Counted from the first letter of the stretch, positions 27,224 through 36,612 are shown. The stretch: 64,000 nucleotides of DNA from AP-15 sp963738185 (GCA_963738185.1 CAVTVA010000003.1:2728001-2792000); one strand, 5' to 3'. Notes: generated by a model not told the origin, from the sequence alone. A program made the numbers and translations.

Positions 27224-29355
27224 GCGCGCCGCGCCGCCGCGCCGAACCGGTCGATCCCAGCCCGGTTGATGAGCTGACCGCGGACCAAGCCCGCGAGGAG
27301 CTGGCGGGACTGGCCGAGCAGATCCGTCATCATGACCGGCTCTATTATAGCGAGGCGGCGCCGGAGATCTCGGATGCCGATTACGACGCGCTGCGCCAAC
27401 GCAACGCCGCGATCGAAGCTCGTTTTCCGCAGCTGGTCCGCGCCGACAGCCCGCAGCACCGGGTCGGGGCGGCGCCTGCCGCGGGCTTTGCCAAGGTCAC
27501 CCATACTAGGCCGATGCTGTCGCTCGAAAACGCGTTCGAGGAGGCAGATGTCCGCGATTTCTTCGCCGGGGTACGCAATTTTTTCAGCCGTCCGGCCGAT
27601 CGTGCATTGGTCGCCGAGGACGCGATCGAAATCATGGCCGAGCCGAAAATCGACGGGCTCTCGCTGGGTCTTCGCTACGAGCACGGCCGGCTGGTGCAAG
27701 CGGCGACGCGCGGCGACGGCGTCACTGGGGAGGATGTAACCGCCAATATCCGTACAGTGCCGAGCGTTCCGGAGGCGCTGGCCGGCAACGGCTGGCCCGA
27801 GGTGATCGAGATTCGCGGCGAGGTTTATATGGAGCGCACCGGCTTTTTCGCGCTGAACGAGGAGCGTGCCGCGGCCGGCGAGTCGGTCTTCGCCAACCCG
27901 CGCAATGCTGCCGCCGGCTCGCTGCGCCAGCTCGACCCGTCGATCACCGCGCGCCGGCCGCTCAAATTTTTCGGCTATGCCTGGGGCGAGGCAAGCACGC
28001 CGTTTGCCCGCACCCATGCCGAGGCGCTGGCGCGATTTGGCGAATGGGGGCTGACCATCAACGCGCGCTCGCGGTTGTGCCGCGGCGTTGGCGAGGTGCT
28101 GGCATTTTACCAGGACATCGCCGCCGATCGGGCCTCCCTGCCCTACGACATCGACGGTGTTGTGTACAAGATCAACGATCTTGGGTTGCAAGAACGGCTC
28201 GGCATGGTCAGCCGGGCGCCGCGCTGGGCGCTCGCGCATAAATTCCCGGCGCAGCAGGCCCAGACGGTGCTGCGCGACATCCTGATCTCGGTCGGTCGCC
28301 AGGGTGCGTTGACCCCGGTCGCGAAGCTCGAGCCGATTACCGTCGGCGGGGTCGTGGTGCAGCGCGCGACCCTGCACAACGAGGACGAGATCGCCAGGAA
28401 GGACGTGCGCATCGGCGACACCGTGATCGTCCAGCGCGCCGGTGATGTTATTCCACAGATCGTCGGGGTTGTCGCCGAGCGCCGGCCGGCCGACGCGCCA
28501 CCCTATCAATTTCCGGACCATTGCCCGGTCTGCGGTAGCCTCGCCGTCCGCGAGCCGGGCATGGTCGCGCGGCGCTGCACCGGCGGGCTGATCTGCGCGG
28601 CCCAGGCGGTCGAGCGGCTCAAGCACTTCGTCGCCCGCGATGCCTTCGACATCGAGGGGCTCGGCACCAAGCACATCCAGGCGTTCTGGGAGGACGGGCT
28701 GATCCGCCAGCCCGGCGACATCTTTCGGCTCGATCCCGAGGCGATCGCCAAGCGCGAAGGCTGGGGCGTGGTCAGCGCCCGCAAGCTGGTCGCCGCGATC
28801 GACGAACGCCGGCAGATCGCGCTCGACCGCTTTATCAATGCGCTCGGAATCCCGCAGGTGGGGCAGGCGACGGCCCGGCTGCTCGCCCGCCATTACCGCT
28901 CGCTGGCGCGCTGGCGGGTCGAGATGGAGGCGGCGCAGGACCCCGACAACGAGGCGCGGGCCGGGCTGGTCGATGTTCACGGCATTGGCGAGGACATGGC
29001 CGCCGACATTATCGGCTTTTTCGCCGAGCCGCATAATCGCGCCGTCCTCGACGATCTCGCAACCGAGGTCGCCGTGCTCGACTATGCAGCACGGGCGGCG
29101 CGCGCGGCTTCCCCGCTCGCCGGCAAGACGATCGTGTTCACCGGGTCGCTCGACAGCATGAGCCGGTCCGAAGCTAAGTCGCGCGCCGAGGCGCTGGGCG
29201 CCAACGTCACCAGCTCGGTCTCGGCCAAGACCGACTACGTCGTCGCCGGCGCCGATCCCGGCTCGAAGGCGACCAAGGCGACGGCGCTCGGCGTCACCGT
29301 GCTCGACGAGGCGGCATGGCTGGCGCTCGCGGGCGAGACCGGCGCGGCCGGATGA
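27220..29355 (+). CDS. ligA: NAD-dependent DNA ligase LigA
   Basis: A 711-residue replicative ligase. In order: the Ia domain with YYSEAAPEISDADYDAL; the adenylation domain with the nucleotidyl Lys in AEPKIDGLSLGLRYE; an OB fold (GRQGALTPVAKLEPI); a four-Cys zinc finger (CPVC...C...C); helix-hairpin-helix repeats; and a C-terminal BRCT domain (TIVFTGSLDSMSRSEAKSRA). All domains are intact. The start overlaps the recN stop. Confidence 0.97.
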   Translation: MSAPRRRAEPVDPSPVDELTADQAREELAGLAEQIRHHDRLYYSEAAPEISDADYDALRQRNAAIEARFPQLVRADSPQHRVGAAPAAGFAKVTHTRPMLSLENAFEEADVRDFFAGVRNFFSRPADRALVAEDAIEIMAEPKIDGLSLGLRYEHGRLVQAATRGDGVTGEDVTANIRTVPSVPEALAGNGWPEVIEIRGEVYMERTGFFALNEERAAAGESVFANPRNAAAGSLRQLDPSITARRPLKFFGYAWGEASTPFARTHAEALARFGEWGLTINARSRLCRGVGEVLAFYQDIAADRASLPYDIDGVVYKINDLGLQERLGMVSRAPRWALAHKFPAQQAQTVLRDILISVGRQGALTPVAKLEPITVGGVVVQRATLHNEDEIARKDVRIGDTVIVQRAGDVIPQIVGVVAERRPADAPPYQFPDHCPVCGSLAVREPGMVARRCTGGLICAAQAVERLKHFVARDAFDIEGLGTKHIQAFWEDGLIRQPGDIFRLDPEAIAKREGWGVVSARKLVAAIDERRQIALDRFINALGIPQVGQATARLLARHYRSLARWRVEMEAAQDPDNEARAGLVDVHGIGEDMAADIIGFFAEPHNRAVLDDLATEVAVLDYAARAARAASPLAGKTIVFTGSLDSMSRSEAKSRAEALGANVTSSVSAKTDYVVAGADPGSKATKATALGVTVLDEAAWLALAGETGAAG

Positions 29356-29364
29356 TCGCCGGCG

Positions 29365-30365
29365 GTGTTCCGCATCGACGCGCCAATCGACGAAAGCCGC
29401 AGCGAGCCGCTTCTAGTTTCGGAGCCGGGATCGGCGGTCTGGCCGAGGCTGTCGCGGTCGGCGGCGCCGCTCTCGATCGAGCCGCGAATCGAGGCCCGTC
29501 GCGAACCCTCGATGCCGCTCGCCCGGCCCGCGGCGCCGGGATCCCCGATCCCTCCGGAACGGAGCCGCCCGGTCACCTCGGAGCGGCACCGGCGGCCATT
29601 CGGACCGTTCGGGTCGCTGATCCTGCATCTGTTGCCGTTGCTGCTTCTGCTCGATTGGCCGATGCATCCGCCGGTCGTGGTGACGCCGATCCCGGTGCGG
29701 CTGGTGTTTCAGCCGCCGCCGCTGCCGAAGCCAGCGCCCAAGCCGCGCCGCAAGCCCGAGGTGCGGCCGCCGCGCGGTCGCATCGCCTCGCAGACCATGG
29801 GAGACACCCATGCCAAGGGGCGTGACCAGGAGAAGAGCCATCCTACCGCTGCGAAACCATCGCCAGCGGCAGAGCAACCAGAGCTCGAAGCGCCGCAGCA
29901 AACCGCTTTTCTGCCGCCGCCGCCACCCTCCTGCCGGCGCCGCCCAAAATCACCTTGCCAAAGCCGTCGCCGCGCAAGCCGGCGGTAGCCCCGCGTCGGC
30001 TGATCCAGCGGGCACCGGGGTGGGCGCGGCTCGATGCGCGGCCGGCGCGGTTTCCCGGGCCCGCGGCGACCCGTGACGAATATCTCGCTTACCTCGCCTA
30101 TCTCGCGCGCCAGCACCTGGGCCTATTATCGCGATCGTTGATCGGCGGCCGGCGCGGCGAGACGATCATCAATGTGCTGGTGCTCGACGACGGCACTGTG
30201 GCGATGCTGAGCGTCGGGCAAAGCTCGGGCTATTCCGATATCGACGCCAGGGTGGAAGATATGATCCGCGCGGTCGGCCGGTTTCCGCCGTTGCCGCAAT
30301 GGTTTCAGGGGCCGAGCATGCAGCTCGAGTTCCGGCTCGAATTCCCCGAGGCGCTCGACGATTGA
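29365..30365 (+). CDS. TonB-like energy transducer, split by an apparent 1-base frameshift
   Basis: The first part (from a GTG at 29365) has a basic Pro-rich cytoplasmic segment, one membrane helix (SLILHLLPLLLLLDWP) and a periplasmic Pro-rich stretch (PPPLPKPAPKPRRKPEV). It then loses sense after a run of five prolines near 29925. One frame over, from about 29936, the Pro-rich stretch resumes (LPAPPKITLPKPSPRKPAV) and leads into a C-terminal domain with TIINVLVLDDGTVAMLSVGQSSGYSDIDARVEDMI, typical of TonB C-termini. One missing base near 29930 would join them into about 333 residues. The start codon is uncertain. The neighbouring gene is an NRAMP-like transporter; a role in metal or siderophore uptake is only a guess. 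Confidence 0.6.
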
Positions 30366-31711
30366 CCGACACACCGCTCGTTCGCAGCCCTGCTCCCTCA
30401 AGCGCGCCGGCCGCGCGGCCGCTTGCCGGGCGCATCGCGCATCATTGGGTGCCGCGCCGGCCGCGCAAGCGCGGACTCCTCGCCTTTCTGGGGCCAGGGC
30501 TGATCACCGGCGCCTCCGACGACGATCCGAGCGGCATCGCCACCTACTCGCAGGTCGGCGCGCAATTCGGCTACAGCATGGCCTGGGTCATGCTGTTCAT
30601 CTGGCCGCTGATGGCCGCCATCCAGGAAATCAGCGCCCGGATCGGCCGGGTCACCGGCGATGGGATCGCCGGCAACATTCGCGAATACTATCCGCGATGG
30701 CTGCTGCAGCTCATCGTTGCGCTGCTGCTCGCCGCCAACGTCATCAATCTCGGCGCCGACCTCGGCGCCATGGGTGCGGCTCTGGGTCTGTTGCTGGGCG
30801 GCCCGATCAAGCTCTACGTCGTCGCCTTCGCTGTCGGCTGCGCCCTGCTCGAAGTATTCGCGCGCTACGAACGCTACGTCTCGATCATGAAATGGTCCGC
30901 TCTGTCGCTATTCGCCTATGTCGCCGCGGCATTGGCCGTCCACGTGCCGTGGGGCAAGGTCGCCTATAATACCCTGGTTCCGAGCTTGATCTGGCAAAAG
31001 GACTATCTGGTTTCGATCGTCGCCGTCCTCGGCACCACGATCACGCCATACTGCTTCTTCTGGCAGTCGTCGGAGGAGGCCGAGGATGAGCGGATCGATC
31101 CCGCTACCCACGCTTTGCGCGATGCCCCGGATGAGGCTCCGGCCCAGATCAGCCGGATCCGAGTAGATACCTATCTCGGGATGGGGTTTTCCAACCTGAT
31201 CAGCTTGTTCATCATCATTACCACGGCGGCGACGCTGAACGCGCACGGCATCACCAATATCCAGACCTCGTCGCAGGCAGCCGAGGCGCTGCGGCCAATC
31301 GCCGGCGAGTTCGCGTTTGCCGTGTTCGCCGCTGGCATTATCGGGATCGGCCTGCTCGCCGTGCCGGTGCTGGCCGGATCGGCCGCCTACGCGCTCGGCG
31401 AGGCGTTCGGCTGGCCCACCGGCCTCAGCCGGTTGCCACGCGACGCCAAGGCGTTTTACGGCACAATCGCGGTAGCGACGCTGATCGGGGTCTTCATCAA
31501 TTTTGTCCACCTCGACCCGATCAAGGCGCTGTTCTGGTCCGCCGTGCTGAACGGCATCGTCGCGGTGCCGTTGATGGTCGTGATCATGTTCATGGCCGGG
31601 CAGCGCCGGGTGATGGGTTCGTTCGTGCTGCCGCGCCCGCTGCGGGCGATGGGCTGGCTGTCGACCGGGGTCATGGCAGTCGCGGTGGCCGCCATGTTCG
31701 CGACATGGTGA
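30362..31711 (+). CDS. NRAMP-family (SLC11-like) metal ion transporter with altered metal-site motifs
   Basis: A 449-residue inner-membrane protein with about eleven helices. The first-helix region is GLITGASDDDPSGIATYSQ; canonical NRAMP proteins have DPGN here. The sixth-helix region is TTITPYCFFWQSSEEAEDE, where canonical members have MPHN. The overall length and helix order suit the family. The changed site residues place it with divergent NRAMP-related proteins, so the metal (Mn, Fe, Mg or other) is uncertain. The TTG start at 30362 overlaps the previous stop by four bases; a longer start is possible. It converges with a small Lys-rich gene. Confidence 0.8.
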   Translation: MTDTPLVRSPAPSSAPAARPLAGRIAHHWVPRRPRKRGLLAFLGPGLITGASDDDPSGIATYSQVGAQFGYSMAWVMLFIWPLMAAIQEISARIGRVTGDGIAGNIREYYPRWLLQLIVALLLAANVINLGADLGAMGAALGLLLGGPIKLYVVAFAVGCALLEVFARYERYVSIMKWSALSLFAYVAAALAVHVPWGKVAYNTLVPSLIWQKDYLVSIVAVLGTTITPYCFFWQSSEEAEDERIDPATHALRDAPDEAPAQISRIRVDTYLGMGFSNLISLFIIITTAATLNAHGITNIQTSSQAAEALRPIAGEFAFAVFAAGIIGIGLLAVPVLAGSAAYALGEAFGWPTGLSRLPRDAKAFYGTIAVATLIGVFINFVHLDPIKALFWSAVLNGIVAVPLMVVIMFMAGQRRVMGSFVLPRPLRAMGWLSTGVMAVAVAAMFATW

Positions 31712-31721
31712 GGCGCGGCGG

Positions 31722-31880
31722 TCAGAGGCCCTCCGGCTCGCCGGGTGAGCCGTCGTCGGCGATGGCGGCCTTGCGCGAAGCCGCCCGCTCCTGTTGCTGC
31801 TTGATCTTTTCTTCCTTCTTCGCCTTTTTGACGCGGTCGCGCTCAGCCCGTTCGATGCGGTAATTGGGTCTGTACGGCAT
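31722..31880 (-). CDS. Small Lys/Glu-rich protein, unknown function
   Basis: A 52-residue protein beginning MPYRPNYRIERAERDRVKKA, then a strongly charged helix (KKEEKIKQQQERAASRKAA) and an acidic tail. The whole is predicted to be one charged helix with no membrane segment. I believe similar short proteins are seen in other alphaproteobacteria, but I cannot check. It converges on the NRAMP-like gene, whose stop is ten bases away, and diverges from hyuB. No clear ribosome site decides between starts. Confidence 0.55.
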   Translation of the reverse strand: MPYRPNYRIERAERDRVKKAKKEEKIKQQQERAASRKAAIADDGSPGEPEGL

Positions 31881-31927
31881 TCCACGAACTCCTGTCGAAC
31901 CGTGCTCGGAGCGCGAGCAAATTAGGG

Positions 31928-33625
31928 GTGAAGACCTTGGCAGATCGCGTCGATCCGATTGTCGTGTCGGTCATCCGGCATCGTCTGCTGGCGATCGTCG
32001 AGGAGATGGGCGAGGCGATGCTGCGCACATCTTATTCGCAAATCCTGAATTCGAGCCGCGACTTTTCGACCGCGATCTGCGACCTCGACGGCCGGCTGAT
32101 CGCCCAGGCCGAGCATGTGCCGATCCATGTCGGCGCGCTGCCCTATGCGGCCAAGGCCGTAGCCGAGTTTTTTGCCGGCGACATCCATCCGGGCGATGTC
32201 TTTCTGCTCAACGACCCCTACCATGGCGGCAACCACCTGCCCGATCTGACCGTGTTCGTGCCGGTGTTCGCCGGCGCGCAACCGCGCTTCTGGTCGATCA
32301 ACCGCGCGCACCAGAGCGATATCGGCGGGGCGACGCATGGCGCCTATAACGCCGCCGCCACCGACATCTGGCAGGAAGGGATTCGCATCACACCATTACG
32401 GCTTTATGACGGCGGCGAGGTCCGCGCCGACGTGCTGGCGATGATCGCGGCCAATGTGCGCCACCCGCGCGACTTCCGCGGCGACCTCGCGGCGATGATC
32501 GGCTCGGCTCATGCCGGCGAAAGGCGGCTCCTGGCGTTGGCCGCCGAATTCGGCTGGCCGGTTACTGACGCGGCGATCGAGGCGGTGCTCGACGGCGCCG
32601 AACGCCAGGCGCGGGCGGCCATCGCCGGGTGGAAGGACGGCGTCTATCACGGCGAGGCCTTGCTCGACGACGACGGGCGCGGGAACGAGGACATTCACAT
32701 CCGGGCCACGGTCGAAAAGCGCGGCAGCGACGTCGTCATCGATTTGTCCGAGTCGCACGCCGAGGTGACCAGCTTTGTCAACTCCTCCTATGCCAACATG
32801 CGCTCGGCGGTGGTGGTGGCGCTGTCCTATCTGATCGACCCGGACACCCCGAAAAACGACGGCGCCTTTCGCCCGATCACGGTCATCGCCAAGCCGGGGA
32901 CAGTGGTTTGGGCGAACCCGGGCATGCCGGTGACCCTCGCCACCAACCATTGCGGCCAGGAGATCATCGAGGCGATCGTCAAGGCATTGGCGCCGGCCTG
33001 CCCCGAGGCGGCAATGGCCGGTTGGGGCCGGCGCTTTCGCATCGCGATCCAGGGCCGCGACCCGCGCGGCAAGGTGCCCGGCGGCAGGCCCTTCATTTGG
33101 CATTTCTTTCAGGCGCGGCCGGGCGGCGGCGCCTCGCCGGCCGGCGACGGTTGGCCCGGCGCCGGCGAATGGCAGGCCGCGGGCGGGATCAAGTTCGGCA
33201 GCCTGGAAGTGACCGAGGTGCGCTTTCCGCTATTTTTCCGCCGGCATGAGTTCCGCGCCGATTCGGGCGGCGCCGGCAGATACCGCGGCGGCCCCGGCGG
33301 GGTCGTCGAGATGGTCCTCGAGACCGCCGAGCCGGCGCTCGCCAACACCGCCGGCGACGGCGTGCGCCATGGCGCCTGCGGCATCCTTGGCGGCGCCGAC
33401 GGCGCCCCGCATCGCTACACGCTCTATTCCGATGGCAAGCCGCCGCGGCCGATCCGGACCAAGGAGACCGGCCTCGAAATCCGCCCCGGCGACGTGCTGC
33501 TTCTCGAATCCGGGGGAGGAGGGGGCTGGGGCGACCCGGCCGAACGCAGCACGCGAGCCATCGCCGAGGACATTGAAAACGGCTTTGTCAGCGCCCCGCC
33601 AGCCGAGGTCAAAGCGGCCGGCTAG
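31928..33625 (+). CDS. Hydantoinase B / oxoprolinase B-type protein
   Basis: A 565-residue member of the HyuB family, the partner subunit of ATP-dependent hydantoinases, 5-oxoprolinases and acetone carboxylases. Characteristic segments are SYSQILNSSRDFSTAICD, GDVFLLNDPYHGGNHLPD, NRAHQSDIGG, VTSFVNSSYANMRSAVVVALSYL and the late ADSGGAGRYRGGPG. HyuB normally works with HyuA (about 700 residues), which is not adjacent here. The GTG at 31928 is the most upstream reasonable start; a TTG at 31937 is an alternative. The direct substrate is unknown. Confidence 0.88.
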   Translation: MKTLADRVDPIVVSVIRHRLLAIVEEMGEAMLRTSYSQILNSSRDFSTAICDLDGRLIAQAEHVPIHVGALPYAAKAVAEFFAGDIHPGDVFLLNDPYHGGNHLPDLTVFVPVFAGAQPRFWSINRAHQSDIGGATHGAYNAAATDIWQEGIRITPLRLYDGGEVRADVLAMIAANVRHPRDFRGDLAAMIGSAHAGERRLLALAAEFGWPVTDAAIEAVLDGAERQARAAIAGWKDGVYHGEALLDDDGRGNEDIHIRATVEKRGSDVVIDLSESHAEVTSFVNSSYANMRSAVVVALSYLIDPDTPKNDGAFRPITVIAKPGTVVWANPGMPVTLATNHCGQEIIEAIVKALAPACPEAAMAGWGRRFRIAIQGRDPRGKVPGGRPFIWHFFQARPGGGASPAGDGWPGAGEWQAAGGIKFGSLEVTEVRFPLFFRRHEFRADSGGAGRYRGGPGGVVEMVLETAEPALANTAGDGVRHGACGILGGADGAPHRYTLYSDGKPPRPIRTKETGLEIRPGDVLLLESGGGGGWGDPAERSTRAIAEDIENGFVSAPPAEVKAAG

Positions 33626-33648
33626 AGCGCTATCCGAACACATATAAC

Positions 33649-33726
33649 CGTCGTTCCCGCGAAAGCGGGAATCCAGGGCAGGCGACGATAGGTTGCCCTG
33701 GGCCCCCGCTTGTGCGGGGGCGACGG
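33649..33726. repeat. Palindromic repeat, family A, intergenic copy
   Basis: Two hairpins face each other: TTCCCGCGAAAGCGGGAA at 33653–33670 and CCCCCGCTTGTGCGGGGG at 33703–33720, bounded by CGTCG and CGACGG. An inner pair GGGCA/TGCCC adds a third stem. The same plan recurs inside imuB (42952–43035) and dnaE2 (44620–44803 and 46332–46417). Similar ATTCCCGC-type palindromes are widespread in proteobacteria. Confidence 0.85.
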
Positions 33727-33756
33727 AGGCATGGTTCGATACGAGCGGAGAACGCG

Positions 33757-34542
33757 TTAGCCCATCGTCGAGTTGAAGGCGCCGCCGTCGAGCAGCAGGT
33801 TCTGGCCGACGATAAAGCCGGACGACGCGGCGCACAGAAAAGCGCAGGCGTCGCCAAACTCGGCGGGGTCGCCGACCCGGCCGGCCGGGTTCGCCTGGCC
33901 CCGCTTGGCCAGCAATTCCTCGAACGAAATGTTCTGGCGGCGCGCTTCGTACTCGATGCCCGAGCGCAGCCGGTCGGTCAGGAACGGGCCAGGCAGGAGG
34001 CCATTGATGGTCACGTTGTATTTCGCCACCTGACGGGCGATGCCGGCGCAGAACGCGGTCAGCCCGGTGCGCGCGCCGTTCGACATGCCGAGATTGGCGA
34101 TCGGCGACTTGACCGAGCCAGAGGTGATGTTGACGATGCGGCCGAATTGGCGCTCGCACATGCCGTCGACCACCGCCTTGATCAGCATGATCGGGGTCAG
34201 CATGTTGGCGTTGACCGCCTTTTGCCAATCCTCGACCGACCATTCGCGAAAATCGCCATGCGGCGGGCCCCCGCAATTGTTGACGAGGATGTCGGGGGCG
34301 GGGCAGGCGGCGAGCGCTGCGGCCCGGCCGGCTTCGGTCGAGATGTCGCCGGCGACCGGGGTCACCTTGGCCCCGGTCTCCTGGCGAATGTCGGCGGCGG
34401 TCTGCTCCAGGGTTTCGGCGGTGCGCGCGGTGATCACCAACTCGACCCCAGCACGTGCCAGCGCTGTGGCGCAGGCTCGCCCGAGCCCCTTGCTCGCCGC
34501 ACAGACAATCGCCTTGCGGCCGCGAATGCGCAAATCCAGCAT
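33757..34542 (-). CDS. SDR-family protein lacking the usual Tyr-x3-Lys
   Basis: A 261-residue Rossmann-fold protein. The cofactor loop is CAASKGLGRACATALA, and NNCGG and NITSGSVKSP sit where the short-chain dehydrogenase motifs belong. The catalytic YxxxK position instead reads SNGAR, within LGMSNGARTGLTAF; the SDR active-site Tyr and Lys are absent. This fits a known divergent subgroup of SDR proteins. It may bind NAD(P) and act by a different mechanism or have a different role. The ATG at 34542 has GGAGG close upstream. Confidence 0.8.
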   Translation of the reverse strand: MLDLRIRGRKAIVCAASKGLGRACATALARAGVELVITARTAETLEQTAADIRQETGAKVTPVAGDISTEAGRAAALAACPAPDILVNNCGGPPHGDFREWSVEDWQKAVNANMLTPIMLIKAVVDGMCERQFGRIVNITSGSVKSPIANLGMSNGARTGLTAFCAGIARQVAKYNVTINGLLPGPFLTDRLRSGIEYEARRQNISFEELLAKRGQANPAGRVGDPAEFGDACAFLCAASSGFIVGQNLLLDGGAFNSTMG

Positions 34543-34649
34543 GTCGTCCTCCACCCTTGCAAATCGGCTTTGGTAGATCAGCTCTCTTGCATTGGTGTAG
34601 CCTGGATCGTCATGGTCGGCGATCGAAAACAACGCGAAGGGCGGCCCGC

Positions 34650-34865
34650 ATGAAGCTGACCCTGATCCTCGATCCGGCGCCCACCGGGGTGCGCGCCAGC
34701 CTGGTCGAGGAGTGGGACAACCCCGACGGCCCGGCGCGCATGGAGCCGATGACCCGCCATTTCGACGCCGACGAGCAGGCTGTCGCCTGGGCGCGGGCGC
34801 TGGCGCGCCGCCGCGGGGTCGGCCAGATCTATCTCACCGACAACCGAAAGGCCGCCGCGCGCTGA
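34650..34865 (+). CDS. Small conserved-looking protein, unknown
   Basis: A 71-residue protein, MKLTLILDPAPTGVRASLVE..., with a beta-rich start and a helix (DEQAVAWARALARRR) toward the end; no known domain recognised. GAAGG precedes the ATG at a good distance. It is divergent from the SDR gene and convergent with the gly-zipper lipoprotein. Codon pattern resembles the neighbours, which supports coding. Confidence 0.5.
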   Translation: MKLTLILDPAPTGVRASLVEEWDNPDGPARMEPMTRHFDADEQAVAWARALARRRGVGQIYLTDNRKAAAR

Positions 34866-34923
34866 AGTTCGCGGGGTCGGGTCGCGCCGCCGCCCGTCCG
34901 GCGGTCAGATGGGCGGCTGCCGG

Positions 34924-35460
34924 TCAATAGGGCGGCTGGCCATAAGGGGGCGGCGGAGCGTAGCCGGGCGCATACCCCGGCGGCGGCGCATACCCCGGCG
35001 GGCCGCCACTGTAGGGCGGCGCTCCTGGCGGCGGTGCGAAGCCGGGCACCCGGTTGCCGCGGGCCATCATGCATTCGCCATACATGACGTCATATTGCTG
35101 CTGCAGCGACATCTGCGCGTAATTGGCGCCGGTTGCCCCATAGGCTGTGCCGAGTGCTGCACCCGAAGCAGCCCCGATCGCCGCCCCGTGACCGCCGCCG
35201 ATCGCAGCACCGAGGCCGGCGCCCAGTGCGGTGCCGATGATCGCGCTGCCGACCGCCTGGTTGTTGGCGGCATAGGCGGCTTGGCTGGTCTGCGCCCCCG
35301 CATATTGCCCGCAGACCTGCTGGTCGGCGGAAAAGGCGGCAAAGCTTTTGCCGGGCCCCGGCGCCACCGGGATGGTCGGCCCAGGCGGGGGTGCGACGCA
35401 GGCCGCCAACGCCGCCGCCAGCGCCAGGGCGCCGATGGCGCGCGGATCGATTGATTTCAT
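34924..35460 (-). CDS. Glycine-zipper lipoprotein with Pro/Tyr/Gly-rich tail
   Basis: A 178-residue exported protein. The signal peptide ends in the lipobox LAAC, suggesting lipidation. Residues about 65–105 form a glycine-zipper segment (ALGAGLGAAIGGGHGAAIGAASGAALG) like those of small outer-membrane-associated proteins. The C-terminus is a run of PPGYAPPPGYAPG-type repeats. The start at 35460 gives the signal peptide directly. Likely to sit in or near the outer membrane; role unknown. Confidence 0.7.
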   Translation of the reverse strand: MKSIDPRAIGALALAAALAACVAPPPGPTIPVAPGPGKSFAAFSADQQVCGQYAGAQTSQAAYAANNQAVGSAIIGTALGAGLGAAIGGGHGAAIGAASGAALGTAYGATGANYAQMSLQQQYDVMYGECMMARGNRVPGFAPPPGAPPYSGGPPGYAPPPGYAPGYAPPPPYGQPPY

Positions 35461-35595
35461 ATTCGTATCCTGTCCGATGAACGCGCAGCGATCTTGCTGC
35501 GTCGGCTGCATCCCAAGCAAGCGATAAGAACCCGGTAAACCTTCACATCAGGTTACCAGCGGCGGTCACGCCAGTGCTGCGTCGCGCCGGCCGGC

Positions 35596-36612
35596 TCAGT
35601 CCGCGAATTCCGGCATGATCTCCCGAGCGAAGGTTCTGAGCGCCGCGAGCGAGCCGCCGACATCGATCACCATCACATATTCGACGCCGCCGGCCTCGAG
35701 CCCCTTGAGCCGGCCGACGATCTCGTCCGGAGTGCCGATCAGCGCGTCGGTTTCGGTGGCGCGGCGCATCTCCTCTGGTGACATCATATGGCGCGGGCGG
35801 CCGATGGCCGGCGATTGGCCGGTCGGCGACAGCGACAATTCTTGGACGTTGCGCATAAAGGTCATGCGCAGCTCGTGCGCCGCTTCCCGCTCCGCCGGGG
35901 TTGTTGCGATGTGCAATGCCCGGGTCAGCCCGACCGTCATCGGATCAAAGCGGCGGCCCTGCGCCTCGACCGCGTTGCGGTAGATGCCGATATTCTCGGC
36001 GACGAGCTCCGGGCTTCCGGCCTGGCCCAGCAGCAGGTTGAACCCGTCCGCGGCGGCCTTGCGGATCGATGGCGCGCTGTGCGCGCCGATCCACAATGGC
36101 GGATGCGGCTGTTGCACCGGCGCCGGCTCGATCACCACGTCCTCAAAATGCCAGCGCCTGCCGTGATGCGAGAAGCGGCCCTTTGTGGTCCACGCCTTGC
36201 GCAGGAATTCGACGGCCTCGTCATAGCGCTCGCCCGCTTCCTCCATCGCCATGCAGAAGCCGTGGAACTCGCCCCAGCGATAGCCTTTGCCGATGCCGAG
36301 ATCGAGGCGCCCGTTGGAGAGCAGGTCCAAGGTCGCCGCCTGCTCGGCAAGCAGCGCCGGGTTGTGCCATGGCAGCACCAGCACCGCGGTGCCGAGCCGG
36401 ATGCGCGAGGTCTTCGCCGCCAGATAGGTCAGAAAGCTCAACGTCGCCGAAATCTGGCCAAACCCGGTGAAATGATGCTCGACCAGAAAGACGCTGTGAA
36501 ACCCGAGCTGCTCGGCCTCGCAGATATAGTCGATGTAATCGGTGTAGATCTGGCTGTCGGCCGCCTGCTCGCCGATTTCGGTGCGCGCGCCGCCGAATAA
36601 CCCAAACCGCAT
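35596..36612 (-). CDS. LLM-class flavin-dependent oxidoreductase
   Basis: A 338-residue luciferase-like monooxygenase-fold protein using FMN or F420-type flavin. Features include EAEQLGFHSVFLVEHHF, LAAKTSRIRLGTAVLVLPWHNP, LDLLSNGRLDLGIGKGYRWGEF and ALIGTPDEIVGRLKGLEAGG near the end. The substrate is unknown. It follows the aldo/keto reductase on the same strand after 54 bases, so the two may be one operon. Confidence 0.85.
   Translation of the reverse strand: MRFGLFGGARTEIGEQAADSQIYTDYIDYICEAEQLGFHSVFLVEHHFTGFGQISATLSFLTYLAAKTSRIRLGTAVLVLPWHNPALLAEQAATLDLLSNGRLDLGIGKGYRWGEFHGFCMAMEEAGERYDEAVEFLRKAWTTKGRFSHHGRRWHFEDVVIEPAPVQQPHPPLWIGAHSAPSIRKAAADGFNLLLGQAGSPELVAENIGIYRNAVEAQGRRFDPMTVGLTRALHIATTPAEREAAHELRMTFMRNVQELSLSPTGQSPAIGRPRHMMSPEEMRRATETDALIGTPDEIVGRLKGLEAGGVEYVMVIDVGGSLAALRTFAREIMPEFAD

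Noticed and set aside
27040..29034. A 664-codon minus-strand frame opposite ligA
   Set aside because: Antisense shadow; every LigA domain is intact on the plus strand.
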